Of a DNA stretch of 64,000 nucleotides, positions 1 through 8,337 are shown piece by piece (the first letter of the stretch is position 1; every line of letters begins with the position of its first letter). Both the position numbers and the translations under genes were made by a program. Source of the DNA: CAWDVK01 sp963805715 (GTDB taxonomy: Bacteria; Actinomycetota; Actinomycetes; Streptosporangiales; Streptosporangiaceae); the NCBI GenBank assembly GCA_963805715.1, contig CAWDVK010000001.1, positions 124,001 through 188,000 of the forward strand, read 5' to 3'. The notes under the pieces were generated by a model. The model saw only the letters and a list, made by a program, of their open reading frames with translations, did no database searches and was not told the DNA's origin.

Positions 1-432
1 AGCGAAGGCGACCTGTGCGCCCGGAAGACTTCCACGGCCGCCACGTCATCGGGAGCCACCCGGCTGTGCAGCCGTGCCACCGGTATCGGCCGGCCAGGGT
101 CCTGGCCGAACAGCGAGAAGGTCTCTGCTGTCCAGTGCACCTCCCCGGTGAGCAGGTTCTCCTCCCAGCCGCCGATCTGGCCGAGCCGCTGCGCCTGCTG
201 CAGCAGGCGCAGCGGCGCGCTCGCCCTCGTCGGCGCGCCGCCAGGTGATCACGACGCCGTCGAACAGCGCGGCGACGCGCACGCTGAGCACCGGTGCCGC
301 GGCCAGGCCCCGCCCGTCTGCGGTCAGGGCCTCGCCGGAGAGGGTCTGCGGCTCGCCGGTCGCCAGGACGGCGGCGGCCCGGTCGAAGAGACCGCCGGAC
401 AGCGCCGCCCGCGGGTACAGCTCCAGCAGGCC
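1..432 (-). pseudogene. PAS-domain sensor fragment, 5' end missing and frameshifted
   Basis: Read on the minus strand, about 432 down to 230 encodes a PAS-like segment (LLELYPRAALSGGLFDRA, then VRVAALFDGVVITWR). From about 230 to the window edge a different frame carries the next PAS fold (LLQQAQRLGQIGGWEENLL, then LFGQDPGRPIPVARLHSRV). The two halves belong together in PAS-PAS-SpoIIE type proteins but lie in different frames here, so a small indel sits near 215-235. No start codon or N-terminal part is found upstream of about 432, where plus-strand response-regulator sequence begins. The gene continues off the left edge. I infer a decayed sensor or phosphatase gene that cannot be expressed as one protein. 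Confidence 0.55.
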
Positions 433-501
433 GGTGACTATGTCACCAAGCCGGTCGACACCAAGGAACTGCTCAGCTGCATGGAACGCTGCTGCAGGCC
501 G
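427..501 (+). pseudogene. Response-regulator receiver C-terminal fragment
   Basis: The plus-strand frame starting at 427 reads AGDYVTKPVDTKELLSCME. This matches the end of a receiver domain, where the conserved Lys of the TKP motif precedes the last helix. No phosphoacceptor Asp, domain start or start codon exists upstream; that side is minus-strand PAS sequence instead. The fragment is about 25 residues, so identification rests on this one motif. I infer a remnant left when a deletion removed the 5' ends of two divergent genes. Confidence 0.4.
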
Positions 502-729
502 GAAACGAGGCCGCGGATGGCCAGGGTTCCCGGTGACCGCGCGCGCCCGGCCGCCCGGCCGCGCGGGGGCCGCGCCTGCGCTGCTTCCGCCATCGTCCGT
601 CGCCCTGCGCTCCTGCAGGCGCCCTGGTCTCCGTCATCTCAGTAAGCTGCGGGTGTACTGCCCGGCTCATCGCGGAGGTGGCTCATACCGAGCTCAGGTC
701 TGACCCAGAGCGCTGTCGGCCTGATCAGC

Positions 730-1464
730 GTGGCGACCTCGTCGGAGCCTCGCGCGCTGAGCCGCCTGGCGGCCCTTGCCGTCAGCCAGGTGGCTGGCTG
801 CGCGGCGGCGAGCGCCGTGCTGTGGCGGGACGGCGAGCCCTCGGTCACGGCGGCCAGCCATCCGGAAGTGACCCGGCTGATCGACGCCCAGATCAGCGCA
901 GGCCGCGGCCCCCTGCTCGAGGCGATGGCGAGCGGAGCCACGATGAGCTGCCCGGACACGCTCGCCGAGCAGCGCTGGCCCGAGTACGCGGCCGCAGCGC
1001 TGAGCCTCGGCGTCCGCTGCTCGGTCACTCTCGGCTACCTCGCCGCGCCAGGCTCAGTGACCCTGTCCCTGCTGGGTGCCCGGCCGCGGTCCATGGACCC
1101 GGATCAGGTCGCGCTGGCGGAGCTCCTGGTCGCATTCGGCGGCGCGCTGGTCGGGGTCATGTCCGGCTACGACGATGCCCAGCGCACGGCTGGCCAGCTG
1201 CGTGATGCCGCCGAGGCGCGATCCCTGATGGATCAGGCGAAGGGCATCCTGATGCATGCCCTCAGCTGCAGCGCTGACGACGCACTGGAGCGGATGCGGC
1301 AGGTGTCCCAGCGCACCAACATGCGGGCCACCGAGGTGGCCAGGACCATCATCGACGCGCACGCCGGCCGGGCCAGCTGGCCAGCCGACATGGTCAGGGC
1401 CGGAAACGGGCGGCAGCGGGCGCCGCGCGCCCGTGCTGCCCGCTCGCCCCGGGCAACAGCGTGA
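730..1464 (+). CDS. GAF-ANTAR RNA-binding antitermination regulator
   Basis: The 244-residue protein has an N-terminal GAF-like sensor (about residues 5-150) and a C-terminal ANTAR domain (about 155-210, with AEARSLMDQAKGILMHALSC and the following DALERMRQVSQRTN). ANTAR domains bind paired hairpins in nascent mRNA and prevent termination. The last 25 residues are a basic Ala/Arg tail. The GTG at 730 is the first start in this frame; its ribosome site is weak, and a GGAGG lies better placed before a GTG at 678 in another frame, so the start is uncertain. The PAS-GAF-SpoIIE gene follows, fitting a stress-signalling neighbourhood. The sensed ligand cannot be told from sequence. Confidence 0.8.
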   Translation: MATSSEPRALSRLAALAVSQVAGCAAASAVLWRDGEPSVTAASHPEVTRLIDAQISAGRGPLLEAMASGATMSCPDTLAEQRWPEYAAAALSLGVRCSVTLGYLAAPGSVTLSLLGARPRSMDPDQVALAELLVAFGGALVGVMSGYDDAQRTAGQLRDAAEARSLMDQAKGILMHALSCSADDALERMRQVSQRTNMRATEVARTIIDAHAGRASWPADMVRAGNGRQRAPRARAARSPRATA

Positions 1465-1598
1465 GCGCGTCGCAGCAGGCGGGCAGGTCCTGCGGCCGCC
1501 GCCACCATGTCCGGCATCGGGACCCCCAGCGGCGTGCTGTTCCGCTGCTGCCGCCGGACGATAGCCTGGTGGCTTGACTCCACAGACGGGCACGGGCC

Positions 1599-2450
1599 AT
1601 GCCGGACGCAGCTGAGCGCCTGGAGGCAGGCGGCGATATCGGCGGGCTGAAGTCACGCGGCAGCGCACTGCGGCAGGCCGCCGCCCTGCCGGGCACCGAC
1701 CTGCGATCGCTGCTGGACGCGGCGCTGGCCGAGCTGGACGGCGCGATCGACGCGCTCAGCTCGGCCGAGGGCCCCGGCGAGTCCGGCGACGGCCGGGCGC
1801 CCGGCGCGGCGCAATCAGAGCGCAGGCTGCTGCGCGCCGTGTTCCAGCAGCTGCCGATCCCCCTGTTCCTGCTGGGCCGCGACGGCACGATCCGCCGGGC
1901 GAACGGCGCCGCGAGCGCGCTGCTGGGCTCCGGCCCCGGCTACGCGACGGGAAAACCGTTGACCTCGCTCGTCGACCCGGCCAGCCGGGCCGTCGTGTCG
2001 ACCCAGCTGGCCGCGGTGGCGCGGACCGGCAAGCCGCGCCAGCTGCCCTGCAGCCTGCTGGCCGGAGTCGGCCAGGTGAGCTGTGAGCTGGCCGTGCGGC
2101 TGATCGACGTGCGAGGCGATGATGAGCAGTTGCTGGTCGCCGTGAGCGCGCACCGGCCCGCTGCCAACGGAACGGCCCCGGCGGACGGCCGCGGCCGGGC
2201 CCGCGCGGTCCGGGCCAGCAAGCCCCTGCCCGCGCCCGGTGATCCGGTCAGCGCCGCCATGGCGGAGATGACCCGGCGGATCGACCTGGCCACCGCGGCC
2301 ACCAGGCTGCTGCTCGAGAACGTCACCTTCAGCGAGTCGGTCACGCTGCAGCGAAGCGCGCGCCTGCTGGCCAGCGGGCTGGCTTCCTGGGTCATCGTGG
2401 ACCTGAACCAGCGCGGGCTGCTGCGCCTGGCACTTCGTGACCGGGCCTGA
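1599..2450 (+). CDS. PAS-GAF-SpoIIE phosphatase, N-terminal part (frameshifted)
   Basis: A PAS domain lies near residues 75-180 (LLRAVFQQLPIPLFLLGRDG). The first part of a GAF domain follows near 225-280 (TAATRLLLENVTFSESVTLQ). The reading frame stops at 2450 in mid-GAF, and the rest of the GAF plus the SpoIIE phosphatase domain continues in the next frame from about 2437. Family members are one polypeptide of about 620-700 residues, so this is the 5' half of a gene broken by a 1-nt insertion or 2-nt deletion near 2436-2442. The normal role would be dephosphorylating anti-anti-sigma factors in a partner-switching pathway. The split may be real or a sequencing error. Confidence 0.75.
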   Translation: MPDAAERLEAGGDIGGLKSRGSALRQAAALPGTDLRSLLDAALAELDGAIDALSSAEGPGESGDGRAPGAAQSERRLLRAVFQQLPIPLFLLGRDGTIRRANGAASALLGSGPGYATGKPLTSLVDPASRAVVSTQLAAVARTGKPRQLPCSLLAGVGQVSCELAVRLIDVRGDDEQLLVAVSAHRPAANGTAPADGRGRARAVRASKPLPAPGDPVSAAMAEMTRRIDLATAATRLLLENVTFSESVTLQRSARLLASGLASWVIVDLNQRGLLRLALRDRA

Positions 2451-3525
2451 CGAGCGTGGCTCCGCGCAGCTGGCGCAGGCCGCGGCCACGGTAAGCCCGG
2501 AGCCCGGGTCAGCGCCCAGTCAGGTCAACGACTCCGGCAGCTCGCTGCTGATCACGCATGTCGAGGATGACGGCATTCTCGGCGCCGGGCCGGATGGCGT
2601 GCCGCTGCTGGCGCTCTTCGGCGCGGCGTCCGTCCTGTCCGTGCCCTTGTCCGACGGCAACCGCACGCACGGTGTCCTGACCCTGGCCAGGCAGGCCAGC
2701 GACGGGCATTTCGATCTGGCTGATGTCGGCCTGGTGGAGGAGATCGCCGAGCAGGTCGCGCTCGCCATATCGGTACGCCGGGTACTGCGGCGCCGGACCG
2801 AGACGGCCGAGGCGCTGCAGGCCAGCCTGCTGCCACCGGTGCTCAGGGCGGTGCCAGGGGTGGAAATCGCGCTGGCGCACATGGCCCCGACGCAGGGCCG
2901 TGAGGTGGGCGGCGATTTCTATGACGCGTACCCGACGCCGGCGGGCTGGGGCCTGTCGATCGGCGATGTGTGCGGCAAGGGCGAGGACGCCGCGGCGGTC
3001 ACCGCGGCGGCCAGGCACGCGATCAGGGTCCTCGGCCACTGGAATGGCGATCCCGCCGACGTGCTGCGAGGCGCCAACGAGATCATGCTGGCCGAGGAGT
3101 TCGGCGGCCGGTTCGTCACCGCCGATGCGGCGCACCTGAGCTGGCGGGGCGAGGCACTGCGCGTCGTGCTGAGCAGCGCCGGCCATCCCGGCCCGGTCCT
3201 GCTGCATCCGGACGGGCGGACCCGGCAGATCAGCGGTGGCGGCCTGCCGCTCGGGATCTTTCCCGACGCCGAGCCGGTCACCCAGGAACTCGGGCTCGCC
3301 GCGGGCGACGTGCTGTTCTTCTGCACGGACGGCCTGACCGGCGCGCGCAGCCCGGAGCAGGCGTACTTCGAGGACAGCCTGACCGAGGCCCTGACATCGC
3401 TCGCGGGCCGCCCGCCCGCCGACATCGTGTCCGGGATGCGCCGGTACGTGCTTGACTTCTGCGCTGGCGTGCTGCTGGACGACCTGACCATGCTCGTGCT
3501 CCGAGCGGGGCAGCCGCCATCCTGA
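2437..3525 (+). CDS. PAS-GAF-SpoIIE phosphatase, C-terminal part (frameshifted)
   Basis: The first 120 residues complete a GAF domain (SLLITHVEDDGILGAGPDGV, PLSDGNRTHGVLTLAR). From about residue 145 a PP2C/SpoIIE domain follows, with metal-binding motifs GGDFYDAY and IGDVCGKG, then SSAGHPGP, FFCTDGLTGARS and a terminal DDLTMLVLR. These Asp motifs are those expected for Mn/Mg-dependent Ser/Thr phosphatase activity, so the catalytic domain looks intact. The GTG at 2437 overlaps the preceding reading frame by 14 nt with no ribosome site. I read it as the second half of one broken gene; translational coupling of two polypeptides is possible but less likely because the cut falls inside a domain. 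Confidence 0.8.
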   Translation: MTGPDERGSAQLAQAAATVSPEPGSAPSQVNDSGSSLLITHVEDDGILGAGPDGVPLLALFGAASVLSVPLSDGNRTHGVLTLARQASDGHFDLADVGLVEEIAEQVALAISVRRVLRRRTETAEALQASLLPPVLRAVPGVEIALAHMAPTQGREVGGDFYDAYPTPAGWGLSIGDVCGKGEDAAAVTAAARHAIRVLGHWNGDPADVLRGANEIMLAEEFGGRFVTADAAHLSWRGEALRVVLSSAGHPGPVLLHPDGRTRQISGGGLPLGIFPDAEPVTQELGLAAGDVLFFCTDGLTGARSPEQAYFEDSLTEALTSLAGRPPADIVSGMRRYVLDFCAGVLLDDLTMLVLRAGQPPS

Positions 3526-3561
3526 TCGGGTGACCAGACAGCCGGGCACGCACCTGGTCAG

Positions 3562-3876
3562 TCAGTCCGGGAAGTACTCTTCCACCTGCTCGGTGCGCGC
3601 GGCATCAGCTGGCTCCCCGGCTGCCGGGTTCAGCATGACGTAGGGCGGGAAGGGCTGCTCGCCGCCGTCCGCCGCGACATCGCGGCGGGCCGGCCTGCGG
3701 ACAACGCGCCGCCGCAGCCAGCCGTAGCCTCGCCTGGGCACCAGCATGCCCGCCACTCCGGTCAGCATGATCACCCAGCCGGCGACCTGGACGTTGAGGA
3801 AAGACGGATGCCCGGTGACGGCGAAGGCGAGGATCGCGCCCACTGCCACGAGCGCCAGGCCGGTTGCGGTCTTCAT
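3562..3876 (-). CDS. Small DUF6458-like membrane protein
   Basis: This 104-residue protein has two predicted membrane helices (about residues 5-20 and 30-48) and a charged cytoplasmic tail. The start MKTATGLALVAVGAILAFAV resembles the actinobacterial DUF6458 family, which has no known function. It is divergent from a paralogue beginning at 4135 that has the same opening residues and length class, so the pair looks like an inverted duplication around a shared 258-bp intergenic region. ATG at 3876 follows GAGGAGTCACTC, a good ribosome site. Confidence 0.7.
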   Translation of the reverse strand: MKTATGLALVAVGAILAFAVTGHPSFLNVQVAGWVIMLTGVAGMLVPRRGYGWLRRRVVRRPARRDVAADGGEQPFPPYVMLNPAAGEPADAARTEQVEEYFPD

Positions 3877-4134
3877 GAGTGACTCCTCAGCTCAGCGCCA
3901 GGCGAGATCGCGGCGTCCGGTTGTCGCCGCTGCCAGCTGCTCACCTCGCCGCTAGCTGCCACGACCCGGCACGTGCCCGTCCCGTGCGCAAACATGCACG
4001 GACCGCCGCGGCCCTGATGTTTGCGCGGCCGCGTCCGGGACAGTTGAGCGGGCACGATGACACGCACGGCGAGCCGCGCGCCCGAGAGCCAGGTGCCCGG
4101 CCGCCGGCCGCCGGGCTGACCGGTTGGGACGGGC

Positions 4135-4488
4135 ATGAAGACAACCTCCGCGCTGACGCTGCTGGCCGCCGGCGCGATCCTGCTGTTCGCGGTCAGCATC
4201 CATCTCGGCTTCATCAACCTGCGGATCGCGGGACTCGTGCTGATCGTGACCGCCGCTGCGGGACTGAGCCTGCGCCGCCGGCCTGGCTGGGCGCGGCGCC
4301 AGGTCGGCTGGCTCCGGTTCGTGCTCGGCGCCGACGCCGGCCCGGTCGACGGCGCGCGCGCCCCGCTGCAGGACCTGCTGGGCGATCCAGCTGGCGCGGG
4401 CACGCCCTCGGCGGGCGAGAGCGGGAGCGAGGATGCGCCGACCCTGCCCGATGTCTGGGCGGCACGCGGGGTGAGCGCGGCCGGCTAG
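4135..4488 (+). CDS. Small DUF6458-like membrane protein, paralogue
   Basis: The 117-residue protein begins MKTTSALTLLAAGAILLFAV and has two membrane helices in the first 50 residues, then a basic stretch (SLRRRPGWARRQ) and an acidic, low-complexity tail. It is the divergent paralogue of the gene at 3562-3876: the N-terminal halves align closely while the tails differ. Function is unknown. The 258 bp between the two starts (3877-4134) shows no further gene and probably carries both promoters. Confidence 0.65.
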   Translation: MKTTSALTLLAAGAILLFAVSIHLGFINLRIAGLVLIVTAAAGLSLRRRPGWARRQVGWLRFVLGADAGPVDGARAPLQDLLGDPAGAGTPSAGESGSEDAPTLPDVWAARGVSAAG

Positions 4489-4631
4489 CGAATGGGCTGT
4501 CGCGCCAGTGTTTCAAAAATTGCTGGCACGGTACCTGGGTGGCGCATGCGGCTCCCTTACCCGGCCTGGCCGGGTGCCGGCGCGGCATCGTCCTCTTTCG
4601 CTTTCAGAAAATGCACGGCCGGAGGGTCTCC

Positions 4632-4817
4632 ATGCGCATCGGAACGCTCATCCTCGTTGTCTGGCTGGTGATCGGCGCTATTGCGGCCGGCCAGCGGCAT
4701 TATTACAGCTCCAATCAGAGCTGCGCCAAAGCCGGGACGATTGCCGTGACAATCATCGCCGGGCCGCTCAATTACGTCGGCGTTAACCCCAAGCTCTCCT
4801 GCGGAATCAGCAAGTAA
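4632..4817 (+). CDS. Small conserved single-pass membrane protein (61 aa)
   Basis: The start is ATG at 4632 because GGAGG sits 7 nt upstream (about 4620-4625), which rules out the much longer frame running through this site. The protein starts MRIGTLILVVWLVIGAIAAGQ, one N-terminal membrane helix, followed by a polar region with two Cys residues (NQSCAKAG and KLSCGIS) that could form a disulfide outside the cell. Similar short proteins of unknown function are common in actinobacteria. I can assign no role. Confidence 0.65.
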   Translation: MRIGTLILVVWLVIGAIAAGQRHYYSSNQSCAKAGTIAVTIIAGPLNYVGVNPKLSCGISK

Positions 4818-5064
4818 GAAGCAGGTCATCAGCAGGCCGCGAGCGCAGCGGGCCGGAGCCAGCACCGCGGGGGGGCGGCGGGGCGACGGCTGCGGGGCGG
4901 GCGGCGGCACGGCACCGGCCAGTGCCGGCGCCCGCTCCCGTCCGCCGCCCCGGCGGGGCAGCCGGAGGGACCGACGGAGGGTAGCCGCGGCCACAGCCGA
5001 GGAGACCGGCGGCCTCGGCCGTCCCGGCCACCCCCTGGACAGGCGCTCGCCGTTCTTCATCGGC

Positions 5065-5496
5065 ATGGCCGCAGCGGCCGGCGTGGCGGTCACTTACGGC
5101 ATCTTCGAGCTGATCATCCGGGCCCGGTCGGTGCTGGTCCTCATCGGCCTGGCCCTGTTCATCGCGGCCGGGCTGGACCCGGCGGTCAATGCCCTGGTCC
5201 GGCGGCGCATACCGCGCTGGGCCGCGGTGCTGCTGGTGCTGCTCGCCATGGTGGGAGTCGTCGCGCTCTTCCTCTCCCTGGCCATCCCGCCGCTGGCCAG
5301 CCAGGCGGCGCAGTTCGCCAATCAGGTGCCGTACTACCTCAGCAACCTGAACGATCACAACTCGGCCATCGGCAGGCTCAACGAGCGCTACCACGTGCAG
5401 AAGGAGCTAACCAGCCTGCTGAAATCCAAGGGCACCACGATCATCGGCGGCGTGCTCGGGGCCGGCGAGGTCGTGCTGAGCGCCGCCATGGTCGGT
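5065..5496 (+). pseudogene. AI-2E family transporter, C-terminal two thirds deleted
   Basis: The frame encodes a recognisable N-terminal third of an AI-2E/PerM-type permease: two membrane segments (near VLVLIGLALFIAAGLDPAV and WAAVLLVLLAMVGVVALFL), then the periplasmic IPPLASQAAQF and NSAIGRLNERYHV region, then GGVLGAGEVVLSA. Full proteins are about 350-400 residues. After about 5490 the frame runs antisense through an oxidoreductase gene, so the core domain is lost. Coding similarity seems to extend upstream to about 4981 (RRSPFFIG precedes the ATG), where GTA stands where a GTG start might have been. The gene is a truncated remnant. Confidence 0.7.
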
Positions 5497-6351
5497 GCCG
5501 GCCGCCTCGTCGACGGGCTGCATCAGGTTGTCCGGCCGGCCGGGCGCGGCAGGCTGGTCAGTCTGCTGCGACTTGTAGCCGGTACGGGCCAGGTAGCGGT
5601 CAAGGAGCGCGGGGGCGACCTTGTTGCCGAGGATGGTGGCGGCGGTGGACCCGCCCGCCCAGTACTGCTTGCGGGCCGGGTGATCGGCGGCGAAGACGAC
5701 GCCGCGGGCCGCGACCTCCGGCTGGTAGATCGGCGGCACCGGCTGCGGGCTGTCGGGCAGCCGGGACCGGACCCAGGAGAACTGGGGCGTGTTCACCGCC
5801 GGCATCTGCACGACGGTGACCTGGATGCCGGACTGCTCGTGCATCAGCTCGCAGCGCAGCGAGGAGGTGAAGCCGTTCACGGCGTGCTTGGCGCCGCAGT
5901 AGGCGGACTGCAGCGGAATGCTCCGGTCGCCCAGGGCCGAGCCCACCTGAACGATGGTTCCGCGGTCCCGCGGGCGCATCAGCGAGAGCGCAGCCATGGT
6001 GCCGTGCACGAAGCCCAGGTAACTGACCTCGGTGACCCGGCGGTATTCCTCCGGGCTGATCTGGTGGAACGGCGCGAAGACCGACGTGAAGGCGACGTTG
6101 ACCCGAACGTCCACCGGGCCGAAGAACTCCTCGATCTCGCGCGCGGCCCGCTCCACCTGGGCATAGTCGGCCACGTCCGCTGCGATCGCGTGCGCCTTGC
6201 CGCCGGCTTGCCCGACGTCGCGCGCCGCGCCGTCCAGGCCGGCCTGGCCGCGGGCGATCAGCCCGACGCTGGCCCCGCGCTCGCCGAAGAGCCGCGCGGT
6301 AGCGCGGCCGATGCCGGCGCTTGCCCCGGTGATGACAACGGTCTGGGTCAC
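5407..6351 (-). CDS. Short-chain dehydrogenase/reductase, altered C-terminus
   Basis: A Rossmann-fold NAD(P)-dependent oxidoreductase. The cofactor motif TGASAGIG lies near residue 9, the adenine-binding DVAD near 60, the catalytic Ser region (QVGSALGDRS) near 140 and the active-site YCGAK near 155. The GTG at 6351 is preceded by GAGG at 10 nt; an in-frame ATG at 6372 would add seven residues. The core domain is complete. The tail after DNLMQPVDEAAGTDHG, near 5490, runs into antisense transporter sequence, so the natural C-terminus has been replaced by about 27 unrelated residues. Substrate is unknown. Activity may survive because the lost part lies beyond the core fold. Confidence 0.75.
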   Translation of the reverse strand: MTQTVVITGASAGIGRATARLFGERGASVGLIARGQAGLDGAARDVGQAGGKAHAIAADVADYAQVERAAREIEEFFGPVDVRVNVAFTSVFAPFHQISPEEYRRVTEVSYLGFVHGTMAALSLMRPRDRGTIVQVGSALGDRSIPLQSAYCGAKHAVNGFTSSLRCELMHEQSGIQVTVVQMPAVNTPQFSWVRSRLPDSPQPVPPIYQPEVAARGVVFAADHPARKQYWAGGSTAATILGNKVAPALLDRYLARTGYKSQQTDQPAAPGRPDNLMQPVDEAAGTDHGGAQHDLAGPEHAADDRGALGFQQAG

Positions 6352-6550
6352 TGCAATCAATCCTCGCCTCATGTCGAGCGGCTCTGTCCAGCCCGGCGCT
6401 GCCGGTCTGGTTAGCCGGCGCCTGCGGGCCGACCGCCGCCTTGCACTGCCCGCGGGGCCCGTCATCAAACGGGGCAGGCTCGGCCGGCCGCCGGGCTGCG
6501 CCAGCATGGGTTTCGGATCGGCTCCGCCGGGGACCTGGTGCCGGTGACCG

Positions 6551-8323
6551 GTGACTAATCCCTGGCAGCCCCGCGTCCTGCGGGAGTACTCGTTCATTGC
6601 TGACGGCGAGCGCGGCGCGCTCATCGGACCGGACGGCGCGATGGCCTGGCTGTGCGTACCGCGCTGGGACAGCCCGGCCGTGTTCGCCGCGCTGCTGGGC
6701 GGCCGCGGCGTCTATGCGGTCACCCCGGCGGACCCCGGTTTCGTCTGGGGCGGCTATTACGAGCCAGGCTCGCTGATCTGGCGCAGCCGCTGGGTGGGCC
6801 AGGGCGTGACCGAGTGCCGCGAGGCCCTGGCCATGCCCGCCGACCCGCATCGCGCCGTCATCCTGCGCCGGATCGAGGCCGTCGGCGGCCCGGCCAGGGT
6901 CCGCGTCGTGCTGGACCCGCGGGCCGCATTCGGCCGTCGCCGGATGCGGATCGAGGCGCGGCAGGGCGGCTGCTGGACCGGGCGCAGCGGGGCCATGCGC
7001 TTTCGCCTGTCCGGCGCGCGGCGGGCCCGCCCCGACGACGACGGGCAGCTCGTCATGATGCTCAGGCTGGCCGAGGGCGAGCACCATGACCTGATCCTGG
7101 AGATCTCCGACCAGCCGATCGACGACGCCCCGCCGGACCCGGCCACGGCCTGGCAGGAGACCGAGGAGGCATGGTCGTCGGTCGTGCCCCGATGCGATGA
7201 CCTGATCGCGGTCCGCGACGCCCGGCACGCCTATGCGGTGCTGACCGGCCTGACCTCGTCCACCGGCGCGATGGTCGCGGCCGCCACGACCTCACTGCCC
7301 GAGCGCCTGGGCGGGCACCGCAATTACGACTACCGCTACGCCTGGATCCGGGACCAGTGCTACACCGGGATGGCGGTCGCCGCGCACGGCCCGCATCCGC
7401 TGCTGGACGGCACCGTGCGCTTCATTACCGAACGGATGCTGGCCGACGGACCGGACCTCATGCCGGCCTACACGGTGGGCGGCGGCCCGATTCCGGACGA
7501 GCAGGACGTGGCCGTGCCGGGCTGCCCGGGCGGTCAGGTGGTCCGGACCGGGAACCGGGTCCGCGGCCAGTTCCAGCTCGACGGCCTCGGCGAGGTCCTG
7601 CAGCTGCTGGCCGCCGCGGCCCGGCTGGACCGGCTGCAGGAAGATGACTGGCGGGCCGCGGAGGCGGCGATCGCGGCGATCGAGAAGCGCGGCGGCGAGG
7701 CCGACGCGGGCCTGTGGGAACTCGGCAGTCAGCGCTGGACGCACTCCCGGCTCGCCTGCGTGGCCGGGCTGCGTGCCATGGCGCTGGCCGTGGAAGGGCC
7801 GGCGGGCGGCCGTGGCAGCCGCCAGGCGGCCCGGTGGGGCGCGCTCGCCGATCAGATCATGGCCGGGCTAGGTGACTGCATCCACCCCGACGGCCGCTGG
7901 CAGCGAACCCCGTCGGATGAGCGGATCGACGCGGCGCTGCTGCGGCCGGTGATCCATGCCGCGGTGCCCAGCGGCGACCCGCGGGCGCACGCCACCATCC
8001 GGGCCGTCGCCGGCGAGCTCACCGACGACGGATTCGTCTACCGCTTCCGCCAGGACGCTCGCCCGATCGACCAGGCCGAGGGTGCCTTCCTGCTGTGCGG
8101 ATTCTGGCTGGCCCAGGCGGCGCGGGCATGCGGCAATGAGGTCGCTGCCGCGCACTGGTTCGAGCGCAGCCGCTCGGGCTGCGGCCCGGCCGGCCTCTAC
8201 ACCGAGGAATACGACGTGCACCAGCGGCAGCTGCGCGGCAACCTGCCGCAGGCATTCGTGCACGCAGGCCTGCTGGAGACCGCGGTGCGGCTGTCCGGGG
8301 CGGGACCGCTCGGCGGAGGCTGA
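6551..8323 (+). CDS. GH15 family glycosidase (glucoamylase/trehalase-like)
   Basis: This 590-residue protein starts with the GH15 N-terminal beta domain (REYSFIADGERGALIGPDG). The (alpha/alpha)6 barrel begins near residue 205, with the active-site signature YDYRYAWIRD near 258 and the general-base region LYTEEYD near 550, followed by GNLPQAFVHAGLLE. Known members release glucose from alpha-1,4-glucan ends or split trehalose; sequence alone does not decide which. There is no signal peptide, so it acts in the cytoplasm. Its neighbours include two debranching enzymes, suggesting a shared role in storage glucan turnover. GTG at 6551 is the first start that includes the whole N-terminal domain; the ribosome site is weak. 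Confidence 0.85.
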   Translation: MTNPWQPRVLREYSFIADGERGALIGPDGAMAWLCVPRWDSPAVFAALLGGRGVYAVTPADPGFVWGGYYEPGSLIWRSRWVGQGVTECREALAMPADPHRAVILRRIEAVGGPARVRVVLDPRAAFGRRRMRIEARQGGCWTGRSGAMRFRLSGARRARPDDDGQLVMMLRLAEGEHHDLILEISDQPIDDAPPDPATAWQETEEAWSSVVPRCDDLIAVRDARHAYAVLTGLTSSTGAMVAAATTSLPERLGGHRNYDYRYAWIRDQCYTGMAVAAHGPHPLLDGTVRFITERMLADGPDLMPAYTVGGGPIPDEQDVAVPGCPGGQVVRTGNRVRGQFQLDGLGEVLQLLAAAARLDRLQEDDWRAAEAAIAAIEKRGGEADAGLWELGSQRWTHSRLACVAGLRAMALAVEGPAGGRGSRQAARWGALADQIMAGLGDCIHPDGRWQRTPSDERIDAALLRPVIHAAVPSGDPRAHATIRAVAGELTDDGFVYRFRQDARPIDQAEGAFLLCGFWLAQAARACGNEVAAAHWFERSRSGCGPAGLYTEEYDVHQRQLRGNLPQAFVHAGLLETAVRLSGAGPLGGG

Positions 8324-8337
8324 GCGAGACCTGGGGC

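Noticed and set aside
148..645. Long plus-strand ORF at the left end as one gene
   Set aside because: Only about 25 residues match a receiver domain. The rest is antisense to PAS sequence and has no family or proper composition.
3879..4631. Upstream part of the long ORF ending at 4817
   Set aside because: The good ribosome site and protein-like sequence begin at 4632. The upstream part is Arg/Pro-rich shadow sequence of the DUF6458 paralogue.
5600..7228. 542-residue minus-strand ORF overlapping the SDR and GH15 genes
   Set aside because: It is antisense to or out of frame with recognised enzymes, is rich in Arg/Pro/Gly and has no motifs.
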